From: Synchiropus splendidus
Taxonomy: Eukaryota > Chordata > Actinopteri > Syngnathiformes > Callionymidae
Direction of reading: 5' to 3'
Assembly (NCBI RefSeq): GCF_027744825.2
Contig: NC_071345.1
Location: 9,073,501 to 9,137,500 of the forward strand
DNA length: 64,000 nucleotides
The notes under the pieces are model-generated. The model saw only the letters and a list, made by a program, of their open reading frames with translations. It was not told where the DNA came from and ran no database searches. Both the position numbers and the translations under genes were made by a program. Positions 1 through 13,503 of the stretch are shown here, piece by piece. How positions within the stretch are numbered: the stretch's first letter is position 1; each line of letters opens with the position of its first letter.

Positions 1-2270
1 ACTTTAGCAATTATTCACGAGCGCTTTAGAAACAGATGACCTCAACTTTCGCAGAGAGAGAACTTCTTTTTGTGTTGTCGCCAACCCGAACAGGAAACTG
101 TTATCTAATAAGATCAACGGCATCCTGAAAAGGCCGACTCAGCTTGTGGTTAAAAATGGATGGTTGCAAGCTTCAAGTTGGTCGGCCGATTCAAACACGC
201 ACAGACACAGAGAGAGAGCCGTGGCAGACGCTGACAGCGGTGATGGATTATATTTGCTGCAAAAACACGCCCAGAAAGAGAATAAAAAGGACCTTAGCCA
301 AATCTTATTACCGAACCATCAGCATCCTGGTGGACCTTTCAGGTGCTAACAAGGTCTTTTGGATTCGCTAATGAGATAACAAGCAGGCTAATGAGGCCCT
401 GAAAGAAGGTCATGATGTAATAGAACTCTCCCACTCCAGAAACGGTCCGCTGGGGAATCACGGATGTTAATATGCACCGAGATGTAGTCTATTATAACAG
501 GTCCCTGCTGGCATCGCAGCTTTGAGGAGGCGGTGCGGCGCCGTGCTAACAGAGGTTTGCAGCGGATGTCGTGTTTACATACGGATGGTGACAACCCAGT
601 GGGACATGGGGTTCTTGTATCTGACCTGGTCTTATTTGGCTAGAGGTTTTTAGATCTGGCTCTCTGGCCCATTGTCCATTTTTAGGGCAGTAACAGACTG
701 TTGAAGTTTTTAGCCCGGTGCTTCCACTCGGCCCTATGGACAGTAGGGCACCTACTAAAATGTGCCACTACTTCCAGAGGAGATCTACCCAGGTTCTCGC
801 CGAGAAGATTGTTGCTCTCCTCTGGAGGCTTTCCTAGCTGAATAACGTACCCACTCTGGCTTCAGAACATCTCATACAGGAGAAAGACGCTGGGGAGGAT
901 CCCCAAATACCCCGACACAGCTCATATCCAGGTGAAGTCTGGGAGCGAACATAACCCTCCTCTAAATGCCAAAATGCAGTTCCATTTCTATCGTTTTCCA
1001 AACCTGGTCCTCTCAAATATCTCCACTGATGGTACTTTGCAGGGCCAATCTAGCACACAGGTTGCTGAACTTTGTCCTGACTCATACAGTGTCCCCCAGT
1101 GTGCCGTGAATGAAAACTAAAAAACAAAATACGGGTCACAGAATCCAACAACATAGTGAGAAATCTGCAATATAATATTCCGTATTTTGGCAAAGACTAG
1201 CCCACAAAAAGGTGCCCATGATGTGTCCATATATTCCTGCAGTCACCCTGTGCAGGTGTATTAATATATCCGTATTAAGTTGTGTGTCAAATATGAATCG
1301 TGTCTGTACAACAGTTGAGAAGCAACGGCTCTCTCTATTTTATGACGTGTAAACCATATACAAAATAAAGGAGGCAAAAATACAGTGTTAGACTTATGGT
1401 TTTAGATGTTGCCCTCCCGACATGGACCACGTGGACTTGAAGGTGCATCACCCTGGGATCAAACCTGGATCCAAAGCTCCACCCTTTCCTTCTTTTCCAG
1501 TGGAAAATTCCCAGCGTTCCCCCTGCAGTAGCTTTGCAAACACCGAGACTGTAACCAAAGCTGGGGCTGTTTCTGCAGTAATCCCACATGCTGTCCGCTG
1601 CACGGCTTCCCCGTCAGAGCGCGGCTGATTACTGGGATCTCCGCCGGGACTGAGCTGGGAGGTGGGCGAGGGAGGAAAAGAGGCCAGGAGCATAGGATGT
1701 ACTGATGAGTCGGGCTGATTTGGAGGAATTAAACGGGTCAATAATTTGATAAATGAAATCCCAGTAATGGACGTTCACCAGGTTCCATGACAGCGGTTAA
1801 TGGAGACGGGTTTAAATCCGTTTGTTTTGGGAGATCCAGATTCATGATCAACGTTCTAAACAGAGCCATCTGTGGCATCTGAAGATGTCCTGATAACCAC
1901 CCGCAATGTTGGGATGTGTGAGCATTTTCAGAAAGACTATTTGGTTTGTTACAAAGCTTTGTATGTGATGTTGATGGCCACTGCATAGTCTCAAAGATAA
2001 GATGACACCAAGATTTAAATTGTCTCATGCATCAATGAGTCATATATCCAAGTAAATCAGGAACTTTACTGGTTTTAAGATGGATATCACTTCCAGATTC
2101 AATGAACCCCACATTTGTCCTTGAGCCCCTTTCCGTCGAGTTGATGGGAAGGTAAGTGCTGCTTGAACATAGAAGAGCTACTGCACCACTGGAGGCAGGA
2201 TGAGTCACTCAGAATACTGACCGGGTTTAACTCCCTCAACAGTGCCATATACAGCAGTAGTTTAAACTTT
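1..2270. other. Intergenic, no gene recognised
   Basis: Mixed composition with only short ORFs on both strands, none resembling a known protein and none with a plausible exon structure. No large repeat could be assigned. Confidence 0.5.
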
Positions 2271-2369
2271 AACCGATATATCTATATCTATAACCTATAT
2301 ATCTGTATATCTATATATCTATCTATCCATCTATATCTGTATATCTATATATACATATATACAAAATAC

Positions 2370-2370
<1 letters not shown>
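2271..2370. repeat. Degenerate TATCTA/TATA low-complexity lead-in
   Basis: About 100 bp of TATATCTATATATC-type sequence directly upstream of the GATA/GACA array, probably a decayed part of the same microsatellite. Confidence 0.75.
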
Positions 2371-2873
<503 letters not shown>

Positions 2874-5340
2874 AAAAAATATATTAAAAATATATATATT
2901 TTAACTGGCTGCTGCAAAAAAGGTAGATACTGTTAGGTTTTTAGATATGTTGCAATGAGTTAAGACAGAATTTTACCAAGAGTTATACTGGAAATTATTC
3001 GTAATGAATTATTTGTATTGTGTTTGAAACCCTGGGTAAATGCTCATAGACTTGGAATATAACATTATTTTTAATGATTACTGTAATAAAAGAACATCAT
3101 AATTTTCTATCTAACAACTCGAGTTAAAGGGACTCACACTGAACTGTGGAATTTTAGAACTTCTCTGGGGTTTCCTGTCAATATATTTTGGCTAGCTGTT
3201 TTTTTTTTTTTTTTAATGTACGCATATCTGTTGTGTAGTACCTTGAAACATATACTGTTTCCGCGCTGAATGTGGATTTACTTGTAGCACATATCGCTTG
3301 TCGATGAAGATCGCATTTAGGTTGATGGACGGATCTAGAAACAAAGGACTGCAAAGAGCAGACCTTTTTTATCATTTGAAATGTTGTTGATATCATTAAT
3401 AGTGTAATTCAAATCCATGTCATGGGACAGCAGGTGGCAGGTGAAACTTGCCAGCACAACCCAAAACTGCATCTTATTTGGACGTTACAGGGTCCAAATG
3501 GAGCAGCACCAAAGTACAATCATCGGCTTCTCATGCCGTCATCAACATTTCCAGTAAATTTCAGTGAGATGCATCCATGACTTTCCCACTCATTTGGCAA
3601 AAACACCACCTCACTGTCAAAGGAAACTGACCCCGCAGCTTCAGAATCATACTGTGCTATTCTTTTGTAGACGATCAGCTGCAAACATTAGTTTCCCTAA
3701 CAGCGACCAGATCAGAGTGATCCCTACAGTAAACTTGACGTCTAAAAAAAGAGCGTGATTGTTCTCTCTGTGTGTTTATTATGGTGTGCTTCAGCAGAAA
3801 GGGAAAAGTGTGGCGGCGGATGTACACTGGGCATGGCAGCTCTAGACACCTCAAGAGTCAGGTTTCCTGTTGGGTTTTTTCTTTTTATTAGCTCTCCAGT
3901 CGAGGCAGACAGGAAGTGCTGCAGCAGTGCATGATGGACAAATGGACAGGAAGATTAAGAACACAGACGGTGAATGTGCGGATGCGCTCCCTGATCTATT
4001 TCAAGCTTTGAAAACACACAAACTGAGGATGCTAAGGCTCTCTGGCCTCTGCACCATTGAGTCAGACGTTTTCACTCCCTCTGTTTGGAATGCTCGCTCT
4101 TCCTTTCGGTGTGTTTTGATTTCATGATGTGAAGAGTGAATCACTCGCTGTTTATTTTCAGTGAGGCACAGGTTTCACTTTTGATCACAGTGTTGTGATT
4201 TCAGTGCTTCAAAGTGTTGCGTTCCACCATGATGAAATCGAAGGGCGCCTGTGGTTAAAATGTCATTGTTATTATTGTTGTTGCTGTCAACAGATTGGCC
4301 AGATTTTTTTCTCAAGAATTTAAGAATGACGGAAATGATGGGCACTTTTCTCATGCAGGGAAAAAGGGGCACCACTGGGGTTCTGTCTGTGCCCGTCCCT
4401 GACTCCTATATGTTTTATAAGCTCTCAAACTGCATGACAGATCACAGCAAAATGGAACGCTCTGTTGCCATTGTTGTCCAAGAAAACACACATACACAGT
4501 GAGAATCCGAGAGAGTGGAAGTCGGACGAGGCGCTAGCACAACGACAGGAAGCTGGACCTGCTGGACACGTGATGGAGACATCCTCACTCATGTTTGGTT
4601 ATTTACAACACAGGGTGCCGGCGGTCAGAGGATGTAAGGAAACAAGGCAGGTAGCACGGGTGTCACGCTCGACACCCCGACTACATCCAGATCAGATACA
4701 TCAGTCGGCCCCTGACAGCGGTGGGCAGACTGTTCCGATCCCGACTTTAATCCTTGGACGGGTGGATGTGTCGAGCTGGTGGCCGGACAGGAGCCACCTG
4801 GCGAAAGGCCAAGGCCTGGACTCTCACCCTGGAAGGAAGTGGAGGGACTGAAGAGCATGTGAGGAGCTATAGGAGGCAGGATGTGTGGGAGGGTGGTTTG
4901 TCCCACTATCCATTACTGTTTATGTTTGTATTTGACTGAAGCCGACCATTTGTCCGTCACCTGTCACCTCATTGCTGCAGGACTTTCTTCTTCGCTACAG
5001 TCACTTTCAAATCAAAGTCAAATATCTTTCATCTTGCTGTGGAAAAACTTGTATTTCACACATTAAATCGGTGTGTACTGACCTCCACTCTGGCTCAGGA
5101 ACTCCCGGTGTATTTTCAAATATTTAATCGGAAGTGATTTCTGAGCAGCTTGTGTCAAACCTCCTGGGTTCATCGAGTCCTCTGTGGACCCCTTCATTTA
5201 TTGTGTCATTTCCAGACATCCAAGTTGACCAGCTATTTTTCTCTTTCAAACGCCCTACTCCCTCATTGAGATGTCCTACTTTAACCAGGAAAGTTTAACT
5301 TTGTTGCATAGCTGATTCTAGTTGCCCAGGTGTGTTTGAC
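2874..5340. other. Intergenic, no gene recognised
   Basis: No protein-like ORF. AT-rich at 2900-3120, with a T14 run near 3201 and unassigned mixed sequence beyond. Nothing else could be supported. Confidence 0.45.
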
Positions 5341-5620
5341 AGGACCAAGTTACCAAGTCGATTTTGGAGTCTTGACTTGACCATTTTACATGGTTCAATT
5401 GTCAAGTCTTCTTAGAAGTCTTCAAGTCTATTGAGGATGTATTTGTTTGCCACGTATTTTGGTGACTGTCCATTGTTTTGTTTAGTTTTTTTAAATAATA
5501 CCAGTTTCACATACAAGTTTATGGACTTCCTGTTTCACCAAGTTGGTTTGGTAAGATTATCAAGGTCTTAACTAAGGAATTGATCAAGTCATTTTTTTTT
5601 ACTTTGGTCCTATTAAAAGT
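5341..5620. repeat. Degenerate AAGTC-rich interspersed repeat
   Basis: Repeated words CAAGTC, TCAAGTCTT, GTCTTGACTTGAC and CAAGGTC recur irregularly across about 280 bp. This resembles the AAGTC-rich interspersed repeats common in fish genomes; the family cannot be named from sequence alone. Confidence 0.4.
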
Positions 5621-6892
5621 CTATCAGATCTATTTTTAGGTTTATTTAGATTAACCACAAATTTCACATCAAATGTGTTGAAACTGAATCCATTTTTTGA
5701 ATACAATATTTTTGTATTGCTTGCTGAATGCATTTCACAGGCAGGCTGGATGTTAATGTTCTTTCCTTTAGTCCACGGTGGTTCTCAGTGCTGTGCGTCG
5801 ATCACCCACACGTCTGGGAAACAAGATCGCGGCAACGAAAGGCGGGTGACAGCTGTGTTTTCTGCTGTTGAACTGTCTAAAAAAGCTGTGGTTGGTTGGG
5901 TCTGTGTGATTTCGGCTCCTGCTCCACAGACATGAGCGGCAACATCTACAGAGTACATAAACAAAGTCAGCCACACATGTTCGCCGGCGCGCACACTACG
6001 CACTTGTCTTGTGTAAGTGAGATGTCTTCTGTTTCAACAATGTGTGCAGTGTGCGCTGGCGGCCTTTTCTTCCCCTGGCAGAGTTACCCAATCCCCTGAT
6101 ACGCATTCTGCATGGATGACGGCGAGCTCTTCTCATGACGCCGCTGGAGCCACCCGTTTAGTTCCGCTTCGGCTCTGTACACGCACAGTTCACAGGGTCA
6201 GAGGGCCGAGGGGTGCAGGCGGGCTGGGACCCCTTATACGAGCGGCCGTGAGCGGAGGGTCTCGTATGGATGGCTTTGATGTCATTAGATAGTCCGCGCT
6301 GGAGATAAAGCATTTGACCCCAGCGCTCGTATGTCGCGTCTCAGTACAGTGAAGTACAGTGTGGGGAAGCAACGCTGACCCTTTATGAGCCCCTTTCCTC
6401 TTTGAAAGGCACTTCTGTGGACCTGGAAATCAGAAGAGTGTGTTTGTGTGTGTGTGCTTGCCCGTGGCCATGCCCTCTCCCCTGCTGACCTGCAAGAAAG
6501 AACTGAAGGGCGCAAAGGTGACACCCTTTGACCCGCGCTGGAGCCCTAACCAAATTAGAAAACTCCACACATCTATTATCACGGGTCCTGACATTTCATT
6601 GATAAGCCGGGAATGTGCCCCAGAATCAACGTCCGGGGTCAGGACCTACATGTTTACACACCACTGACTATCATTCCCCATTTATTTGTCTTGATTTCAG
6701 CAGTTAAGGACGGTGACTCAGCATGCCGCTCGCTGAAGCGTTGTCCTTCCCGAAGCGCTATTGCAAATCAGAGGGTGAGACAGAAGAAGAAGAGGGGGCT
6801 CCCACTGATGTCGGATCCTGGAAATGCTGAGACCAACATGCTTGCCACTGTCTGATCTGGTCCACCTGCCTAATGTGAAATTCCAGTGCTAT
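5621..6892. other. Intergenic, no gene recognised
   Basis: Mixed composition with GC-richer parts around 6120-6260. Overlapping short ORFs on both strands show no similarity to any family I know. Confidence 0.4.
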
Positions 6893-7505
6893 AACCGGAA
6901 ATGTTTTAACAACTGACGTTTACTGGTAAGCGCATACATGGTTGTAACGCGCAAAGTTGATGTTTTTTATGTACTTTTTTTACTTAAAATAGTCTACATT
7001 TAGAAAATGTGTGTTTTTTATCTGATATTCTATTTTTTTTTTTTATCCAACAATGTAAACCAACTCAAGCACCGCACCATGGTAGACATAAACCTTGTTC
7101 AGGGGCAGAAGCGCTCACTCCTGCTCCTGTTAAAATCTATGAGAAACAAATGTCAGGAGAAATGCTTCCTATACAATAATGACAATCGGTAGCAATAAGC
7201 AATACATTGTGCAGGTCAAATGTATTGGAGGAGCTTGAAATGTTTATTGATTCAATACTGCAGGATTTGCATACAATTTCTACATCTAGATTGTGACAAC
7301 GTGATGACGTCATGACGCTAAAAACAGGTGCGTGTACACAGTGAATACTGCGTACTAACGCACGCGTGTAAAAACTTATAATTTCCAGGTTTTTATGTTA
7401 AATATAGACTATTTTAAGTATTTTAAAAAACATCACAACTTCACGTGATATAACCCGTAAAGACAATTCGTAGAACTTGCGCATGCGTGTTAGTAACATC
7501 CGGTT
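6893..7505. mobile_element. 613-bp MITE-like element with long imperfect terminal inverted repeats
   Basis: The left end AACCGGAAATGTT is mirrored at the right end as AACATCCGGTT, and the arms pair inward for more than 100 bp with gaps. The best-matched inner arm is 6982-7002 against 7399-7419 (ACTTAAAATAGTCTAYATTTA, 20 of 21 complementary). Arms also share an AAGTTG-ATGTTTTTTA block. The interior has no transposase ORF. Target duplication is unclear, so the exact ends and the superfamily are uncertain. Confidence 0.65.
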
Positions 7506-9878
7506 TCAATCCCAAAACCTCCGGGGGACCGCATCAGGCGATGACAATGCTGTCTTGGAGGACTAACCAGGACGGTCTTCCTAAATACCCAGTGACTCTG
7601 GGCCAACATTACGACCCATCCGATACTTCCAAGGACCCAAATAAACAAATTCCGAGCTGACGTAATACCTACCATGAGTTAGCTTAGCCCAGAAAACACA
7701 AAAAATGTTGGAAACACCAGTGTTTACTACTCAATAATTCTTTTCGACTGCGCGGAGGTGAGGAACACGGTGGTGGTGAGTATGCCTTCGCTGCTCTTTT
7801 AAGTCACAAGGTTGAATGAAAGAGAGGAGGACTTAACATTGGACACGGGACGTTGGAATGTGGACTCCAGGACGAAGTTGGGGCAATGGATCAAGTGCAC
7901 CCTCCTGGACCTGGAGTTATGGCTTGAAAGTGAGGTGGAAGGGTCGGTCTCAAGCTATATTTAGAGTCAATAGCCAGTCAGAAGGAAATTGTTATGGTTG
8001 GGAAATGTGGAGGTCGAAGCCAATGAGAATTGGAGCATAGGGAGGTTTGCATCCGACAGGTGGATATCAAGCCAGCATCGTCTTCACAGCCGGTTATTAA
8101 AAAGATGAAGAAGAAGCGCACCAAGAAACATGCGCTAAATATTGCGCATGATCAACAATACCGTCTTTGAATGACAGATCAGACTTCTAGCTGCAACGAC
8201 GGCAGAATCCTAAACGCACTTGTTCGGTGCTAAAGACAGTGAGGACTTTACTATTACTCAGCAGGAAAGTACATGTCTAACAGGCACTTTCTTTCGTCAG
8301 AATTGAGCTCCACATGTCCCAATAAAGAGTGTGTTTTGTTGTGCGTGTCCTGTTTTGCCAAAGCTTCATCCTTCTTCTGTTTAAGCTCCACTGGATTTAT
8401 TATTATAGTATGAGTTAGGATTTCACCCATGTCAGACTCAGGAGTTTTTGCCGCTCTAAGCCCTGTACAGATGGACCTCAATGTTTCCCCTGATAGCAAA
8501 TAATTCTGGCAGTTGTGGTCTTCGAGGGTTGTTACATTTCCGCAGCATTGACATTGGCCCAGATGGCAGCAAGGTCAAACCTGCCTCTTGACTTTTGGAT
8601 GCCTCCTGGTCAGATGGTGCCTTGACTCGGGTCTAAATGCTCATCACAGTTGTGATAGAAACATTCTCCTCCTTTGGTGATGTTAGTATCGACTACAACA
8701 AAAAAAATGTCGGTGATGTAACCATCTGCGTTTTAAGTCCAGCTTCAGGAAACTTGTAAATCTCACACACTGACAGCGCATATGATGTCGAGCGGCAGCT
8801 TGACGATGTGGGAAACTTTTGAATCGCAGCCAAATGAAATTCTAGCCTCCAGTGCATAACTGGCGGCTTCTGCAAGCTGATCCCAAACCAGCAACGTTTC
8901 TCCAGCTGACTCCCGGAGCGGTCGTATAAGACCTTTCACATACTGCGCTGTTTATACAGAGGCTGAGGTCTGGCACACTGCTCCGATGCTTTTATGATGC
9001 TATCAAATGTGACACACACTGTTGCCTTCAAACTGGTTTCGCCCGACCAGTGTGAGAGCACAAGGTGTGTTCGACAAATCGGATTTACACGATGTGGAAA
9101 TAAATAATTGCTGATCTCTTAATCGTCTTTCTCCCATGGGTGTATTCCTTTTTGCTTTGTGAGGTGAAGGACGTGTGTACTCAGACTGGGGTTTGGCCGC
9201 AGATGAAACTGGCACTGGGTCAGGTGTTGGTGCTGGATGTTGCGTAAAAGTTTCAACACAGCAGAGACGGAGACGCAATCCATCATAATCTTTACATCTG
9301 GAGACTGTAGCCCGATGATTAAAAGAGGGTTAAGTCATGCATCTGTGGATAAACTGAGACTCCCTGGATCCTCCTGGAGCGGAATCCTGGGTGTAATTCT
9401 CAAACTACCCCTCTCCAGCACCACCTGCTGAGCGTTTAAGTCCTCATAGATGAATCACCCTTCAGCTGCTACTTGCAGATCCGATGTTCCGTTTCTGAAA
9501 ATGTCACATTTCTTTGCGTCCACAGTGGAAAGCACATGTCTTCTCTATGTCTCAATCTTCCTCCCTGGTCCCACCTGTCCTTTACCAGATCCAAGAACCT
9601 CAGTGGACATCATTCTCTTCTCCTTTGTCTGGTCAAGCTCAGGTCTCACGACTGTCGTACTACTCTGATGTCTCAATCGTCTCCACCCCTTCTACTTTGC
9701 CGACATTCTCTCCTCCACTTCCCTTCATCTCGGTCCATTACCCTGAACCACTGACACCAGATACTTTCCGCTACCTCCGCTTATGCTCCACTGACTCTGT
9801 CTTACTTCTTCTGACTGTGACTCCTCTTCCCGCCAGCTCATCCCTCCTGCTTTCCAGTTTCACCTCCACATCTTTCTC
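7506..9878. other. Intergenic, no gene recognised
   Basis: Several 60-90 codon ORFs (for example minus 8254-8499) lack recognisable domains. The stretch 9450-9850 is C/T-rich on the plus strand. No structure is assigned. Confidence 0.4.
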
Positions 9879-10298
9879 TCCGCTCTTTGATGCTCCCTTT
9901 ACGTACGAAAATGTACTCTCCCTTTTGAAACGATGTTACCGTCGCTATCTTTATGTTGGTATTGCTCTTCACCAATATATCCACCAGGGGTGTTGATAAC
10001 ATACCTCTTGCACAAAAGAGGAAAACTGAGGCAGTGTTGTTGGAGGGGGTGGTCGGTGTAGCCATTGAATATAAGACAACTGGGCGTTTCCACCATTGTT
10101 ATGTCTTCTTCGTGTCTCATTAGAGCTACATATCAGGTAGTAACAGTAACACTGCCCCCGATGGCTACCAGTGGTACTGCTCCATTTGGTCTGTATCTTG
10201 TAAGCTTCATAGAAATGTGCAGAAATATTGAGGAAATCAACGCAAGGCACAGATGGAAGGCTCCATCTGGATCCAGAACATTGAGCATAAATGGGCCT
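9879..10298 (+). mobile_element. PIF/Harbinger-like MITE, copy 1 (left end degenerate)
   Basis: The right terminus GAGCATAAATGGGCCT is followed by TAA. The left terminus is decayed (CCGCTCTTTGATGCTCCCTTTAC against TIR AGGCCCATTTATGCTCCCTTTAC). The interior matches copies 2 and 3 over most of its length, sharing for example GTTGGTRTTGCTSTTCA, GCACAAAAGRGGAAAACGRAG-type words, CCATTGTTATG and GAGCTAC.TAT blocks. No coding capacity. Confidence 0.8.
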
Positions 10299-12253
10299 TA
10301 AGGCGTTGTATATTGATGCATTAAATGTGTTTTTTATTTTATTTCTACTGTTCTATTTCCTGTGTTTCGGGGAGTCTCATTGAGTTGTAGGCTGACAGGC
10401 CTCCTGTCAAGCATCTGTGGGAGACCCTAGAGCCAGTATTGGAAATAGACAGACAGAAAGTGACTGAATTTTTAGCTAGCTTGAAGGCTAAACTTGGTGT
10501 GTCCAATACACAAATCCACTTCCTCACTGCAGACACACAAGACGCGCTGGTTGTTCTAACACATCTAAGCATCAGCCCCGAGCGATGAGCATCACGGCCG
10601 CACACTGGTCCTCTCAGATTCCTCGCACGGCTGTGTGGGTTTCATCCACTGACATGTCTGGCTGTCATTAGCTTCTACGTGGACCCCTGCCCAACCGAAA
10701 CATATTTAGCCGCAGCAAATGACCCCTCATTACTCAGTGGGCTACAATCAAAGGTGAGAGGTCACTGCCTCTCTTCTCCATGTGTTGGCAGGCATCCCAG
10801 CGTCTTGTTCTCTGCATGCAGACGGTGTCCAACAGCCGGCCTCATACATCATCAGAGATTTCGCTGTGTGTGTTTGTGTTTACCTGTAGCTCTTATCGGG
10901 CATCGAGGTAGCTTGTAGGAGAGGGGAGGGGCGGGGTGAGGGGGAGAGTCTGGTCCACTCGAAGGTGAAACTCCAGCATCCCACTGATGCTGAAGCAAAT
11001 TGTTTATTTTCCGTCCGGTCCTGGTGTTTGGGTTCCCCTGTGTTTCATATCAGTGTTCCCGCAGCTTCTCCGGAATTGGACCACGCATAATGAGGTATTT
11101 TACTTTTACTGTTTATCTTCGCCATCTCTAATCATCATCATCAGTACCTCTGCTCGTATCCATTTCCACTGTTCCCCCCGGCGTTAAAAGACAACAGTCA
11201 TCCGTACAGGACATACAGTGAGCCCCATTATCGGTTTCCTGGCTCGCATTCCAACCAAACGACCAGCCGACTGATGCCCGGTCTGGGGCACGCATGGCCA
11301 TCCTCCTCGCACACCCTCCTGACCGGACCTTTGCTTTGAAAACAAGCGGAGCCCCAAAGAGCGCCCTGGGGAACTCCGCTGTCTGACTCCTGGTGTCTGC
11401 TGCAGAGAGATGTATGTGGACGTGAATACAGGAGCCCTCATGTGAGATAGATGACAATAGATGTTGAGTCCCTGGTGTGTTCATGGAGCAGTTTTTGGTG
11501 TGGAGATAATCTGAAGTTCTGTTTTCAAACTGCACAGTCGTAGACAACACACCACTCCTTCCAAAGCAGTCAGACCAAAGAGGTCCTGAATTGTCTTTCC
11601 CAGAATCCTTACCGCGCCCCTCTGAGGGAATACCGAGGCGTTCCCTAGACCGTAGAAAGATCCGATCTCTCCGTCCAGTCCTTCAACTGCATCTGGGAAA
11701 GTACTAGCTTCTAAATATTTGTGCTTCAATTACAAAATCTTTTTGATAAAATAGCAAAAGCAAACGTGAGAAATGTAAACGGGTGCCCCGGCTTATCTTC
11801 CTCAAACATGAATCAAAGCGGCACGGGTTATTCAGCCTGCTGCGGTAATGGGATGGACAGATGTTTAGATGTAAGGGACGGGGCCCCCTGGAGGCCCCTA
11901 CAGTGCGACGGCCCGACAGAATGTAATCAGCTTGATGTGGAAGGAACGGAATCCTTTACTGTACATTCACAGAAGGAGATGCAACCCGACTCCCGGGAGC
12001 GGGATTTCGATCTCGGGGTGGGAAATTAGCGACGGCGGGAAGATTTCGAGTCAGATAGGAGTTGGGAAGTCAGCGAACGGCACTGACTGGAGGATGTGCT
12101 CACAGCTGAGTCGCACCGAAAGGGGGAGGGAGGTGAGTCATGTTGGCAGGAGAGTCGGGGAAACAGCTGAGAGGTTTTTGAGGTGCGTCTTTGGCTCTGT
12201 TCGCACTTTTATTTTGGCTGAAGTAAGGTGATACTTATGAGCGAAGAGGTCTC

Positions 12254-12273
12254 GCACACACACACACACACAC
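12254..12273. repeat. (CA)n microsatellite
   Basis: Ten consecutive CA units, directly readable. Confidence 0.9.
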
Positions 12274-12889
12274 TCTGTTTCTCTCACCCCCTCCTCTCAT
12301 CTGTCCCTGCCAATTTTTTTGTCCTGGGAGGTGAAGTGAGTGTTTCCACATGTGCGTAGCCAGTGCTACTAGTTTGGCCTGTAACACTGACTCAACACAA
12401 AGCCCCCTTAGAGAAAGAGCGCTGCAAACAGGAAGAGAGCCGTGATTGCCTCATGATGCTTGACTTTAAACTTAAAGGATAAAAATGGAACGCAGCCAAA
12501 CGTGTTCCCTATTTAAACAAGCATCAGTCCATGACTCTTGCATTCAAAGATTTGCCTCCTCTCTAATGTTTATTACCTCGCTGATTCGTCAGGCGGAGGT
12601 TTTCTTTTAGTCATCAGTCTTGGTGAAGCTTCCAGCGGAGCCGCTTGACATTAATAGGGACAGGTCAATACGAGAACCCACCCATGGAGCAGCGGATCAT
12701 TAGCCTGAGCGAAATAAACATTTATCTAGTCGGCGTGCTGATGTTGCTGCCGGCAGCTGCTCATACTTTTCGTCGGGTTGAAGATGGACGAGCACTTTTC
12801 TGCTTCAGTCTGCTGCAGCGAAGACGCTGCCAGACGCAGAATTGTCTGGACGACATTGGCAGTGACCATATTCAAGAGGTGGGGGGGGG

Positions 12890-12945
12890 GCCTGGACCGG
12901 TCCATCCCAGGACATACGCTGACAAACAACCACTCAAACACATGG
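12890..12945 (-). repeat. Fragment of a tRNA-headed fish interspersed repeat
   Basis: CCTGGACCGGTCCATCCCAG followed by a GACAAACAACCACTC block matches the middle of the same family seen more fully at 24755-24990. Only a short fragment remains. Confidence 0.5.
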
Positions 12946-13268
12946 CAAGAACTACGATCATATGTCCCCCTGTTCGACTTTATCTGGTTCGCAACTGTTA
13001 CTTCGGACCTGATGACCTGCTGAGGGAGATGAACTGGATAAATAATCTTGGATACATAGCAAAAATTGACTTTTATTATTTAACTAATTCAACTTTCTTC
13101 TATTGACATAAAATTGTAAATGAATATATTGGTTTTCAATCCAGTAAAATAGTGAATAACAATACACATTTGTATTGAATTTACACAAGAACATTGCCGT
13201 CTTTCACTTCCAAAACAGCACATTTCTATATGTACTAATATGCAAAAGAAAAAATGAACACCAGGCTT

Positions 13269-13270
<2 letters not shown>

Positions 13271-13340
<70 letters not shown>
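13271..13340. repeat. (TA)n microsatellite
   Basis: About 70 bp of alternating TA with two small interruptions, just upstream of the second GATA/GACA array. Confidence 0.95.
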
Positions 13341-13342
<2 letters not shown>

Positions 13343-13385
13343 AAAATACATATTTTTTTAAAAAAAAATATCTGAAAAAAATTGC

Positions 13386-13424
13386 AGATAGATAGATAAA
13401 TAGATAGATAGATAGATAGATAGT

Positions 13425-13500
<76 letters not shown>

Positions 13501-13503
13501 GTG
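13386..13503. repeat. Second (GATA)n/(GACA)n microsatellite, about 120 bp
   Basis: GATA block, GACA block, GATA block, GACA block in one 4-bp register with two substitutions in the first GATA run. It is preceded by TA-rich sequence, as at 2271-2873. Confidence 0.97.

Larger units (their letters stand above)
10302..13265. other. Intergenic, no gene recognised
   Basis: Holds a (CA)n tract at 12254-12273 and a tRNA-headed repeat fragment at about 12890-12945. ORFs here have no recognisable domain. Positions 10920-10950 are a G-rich run. Confidence 0.4.

Noticed and set aside
7858..8040. Possible LINE 5' region (ACGTTGGAATGTGGACTCC-like words)
   Set aside because: Similarity to LINE endonuclease-region openings was too short and did not continue.
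8254..8499. 81-codon minus-strand ORF with a protein-like composition
   Set aside because: No recognised domain, no start or splice context, no neighbouring exons.
9514..9996. 160-codon Ser/Leu-rich ORF
   Set aside because: C/T-rich sequence that runs into MITE copy 1; low-complexity composition and no family match.
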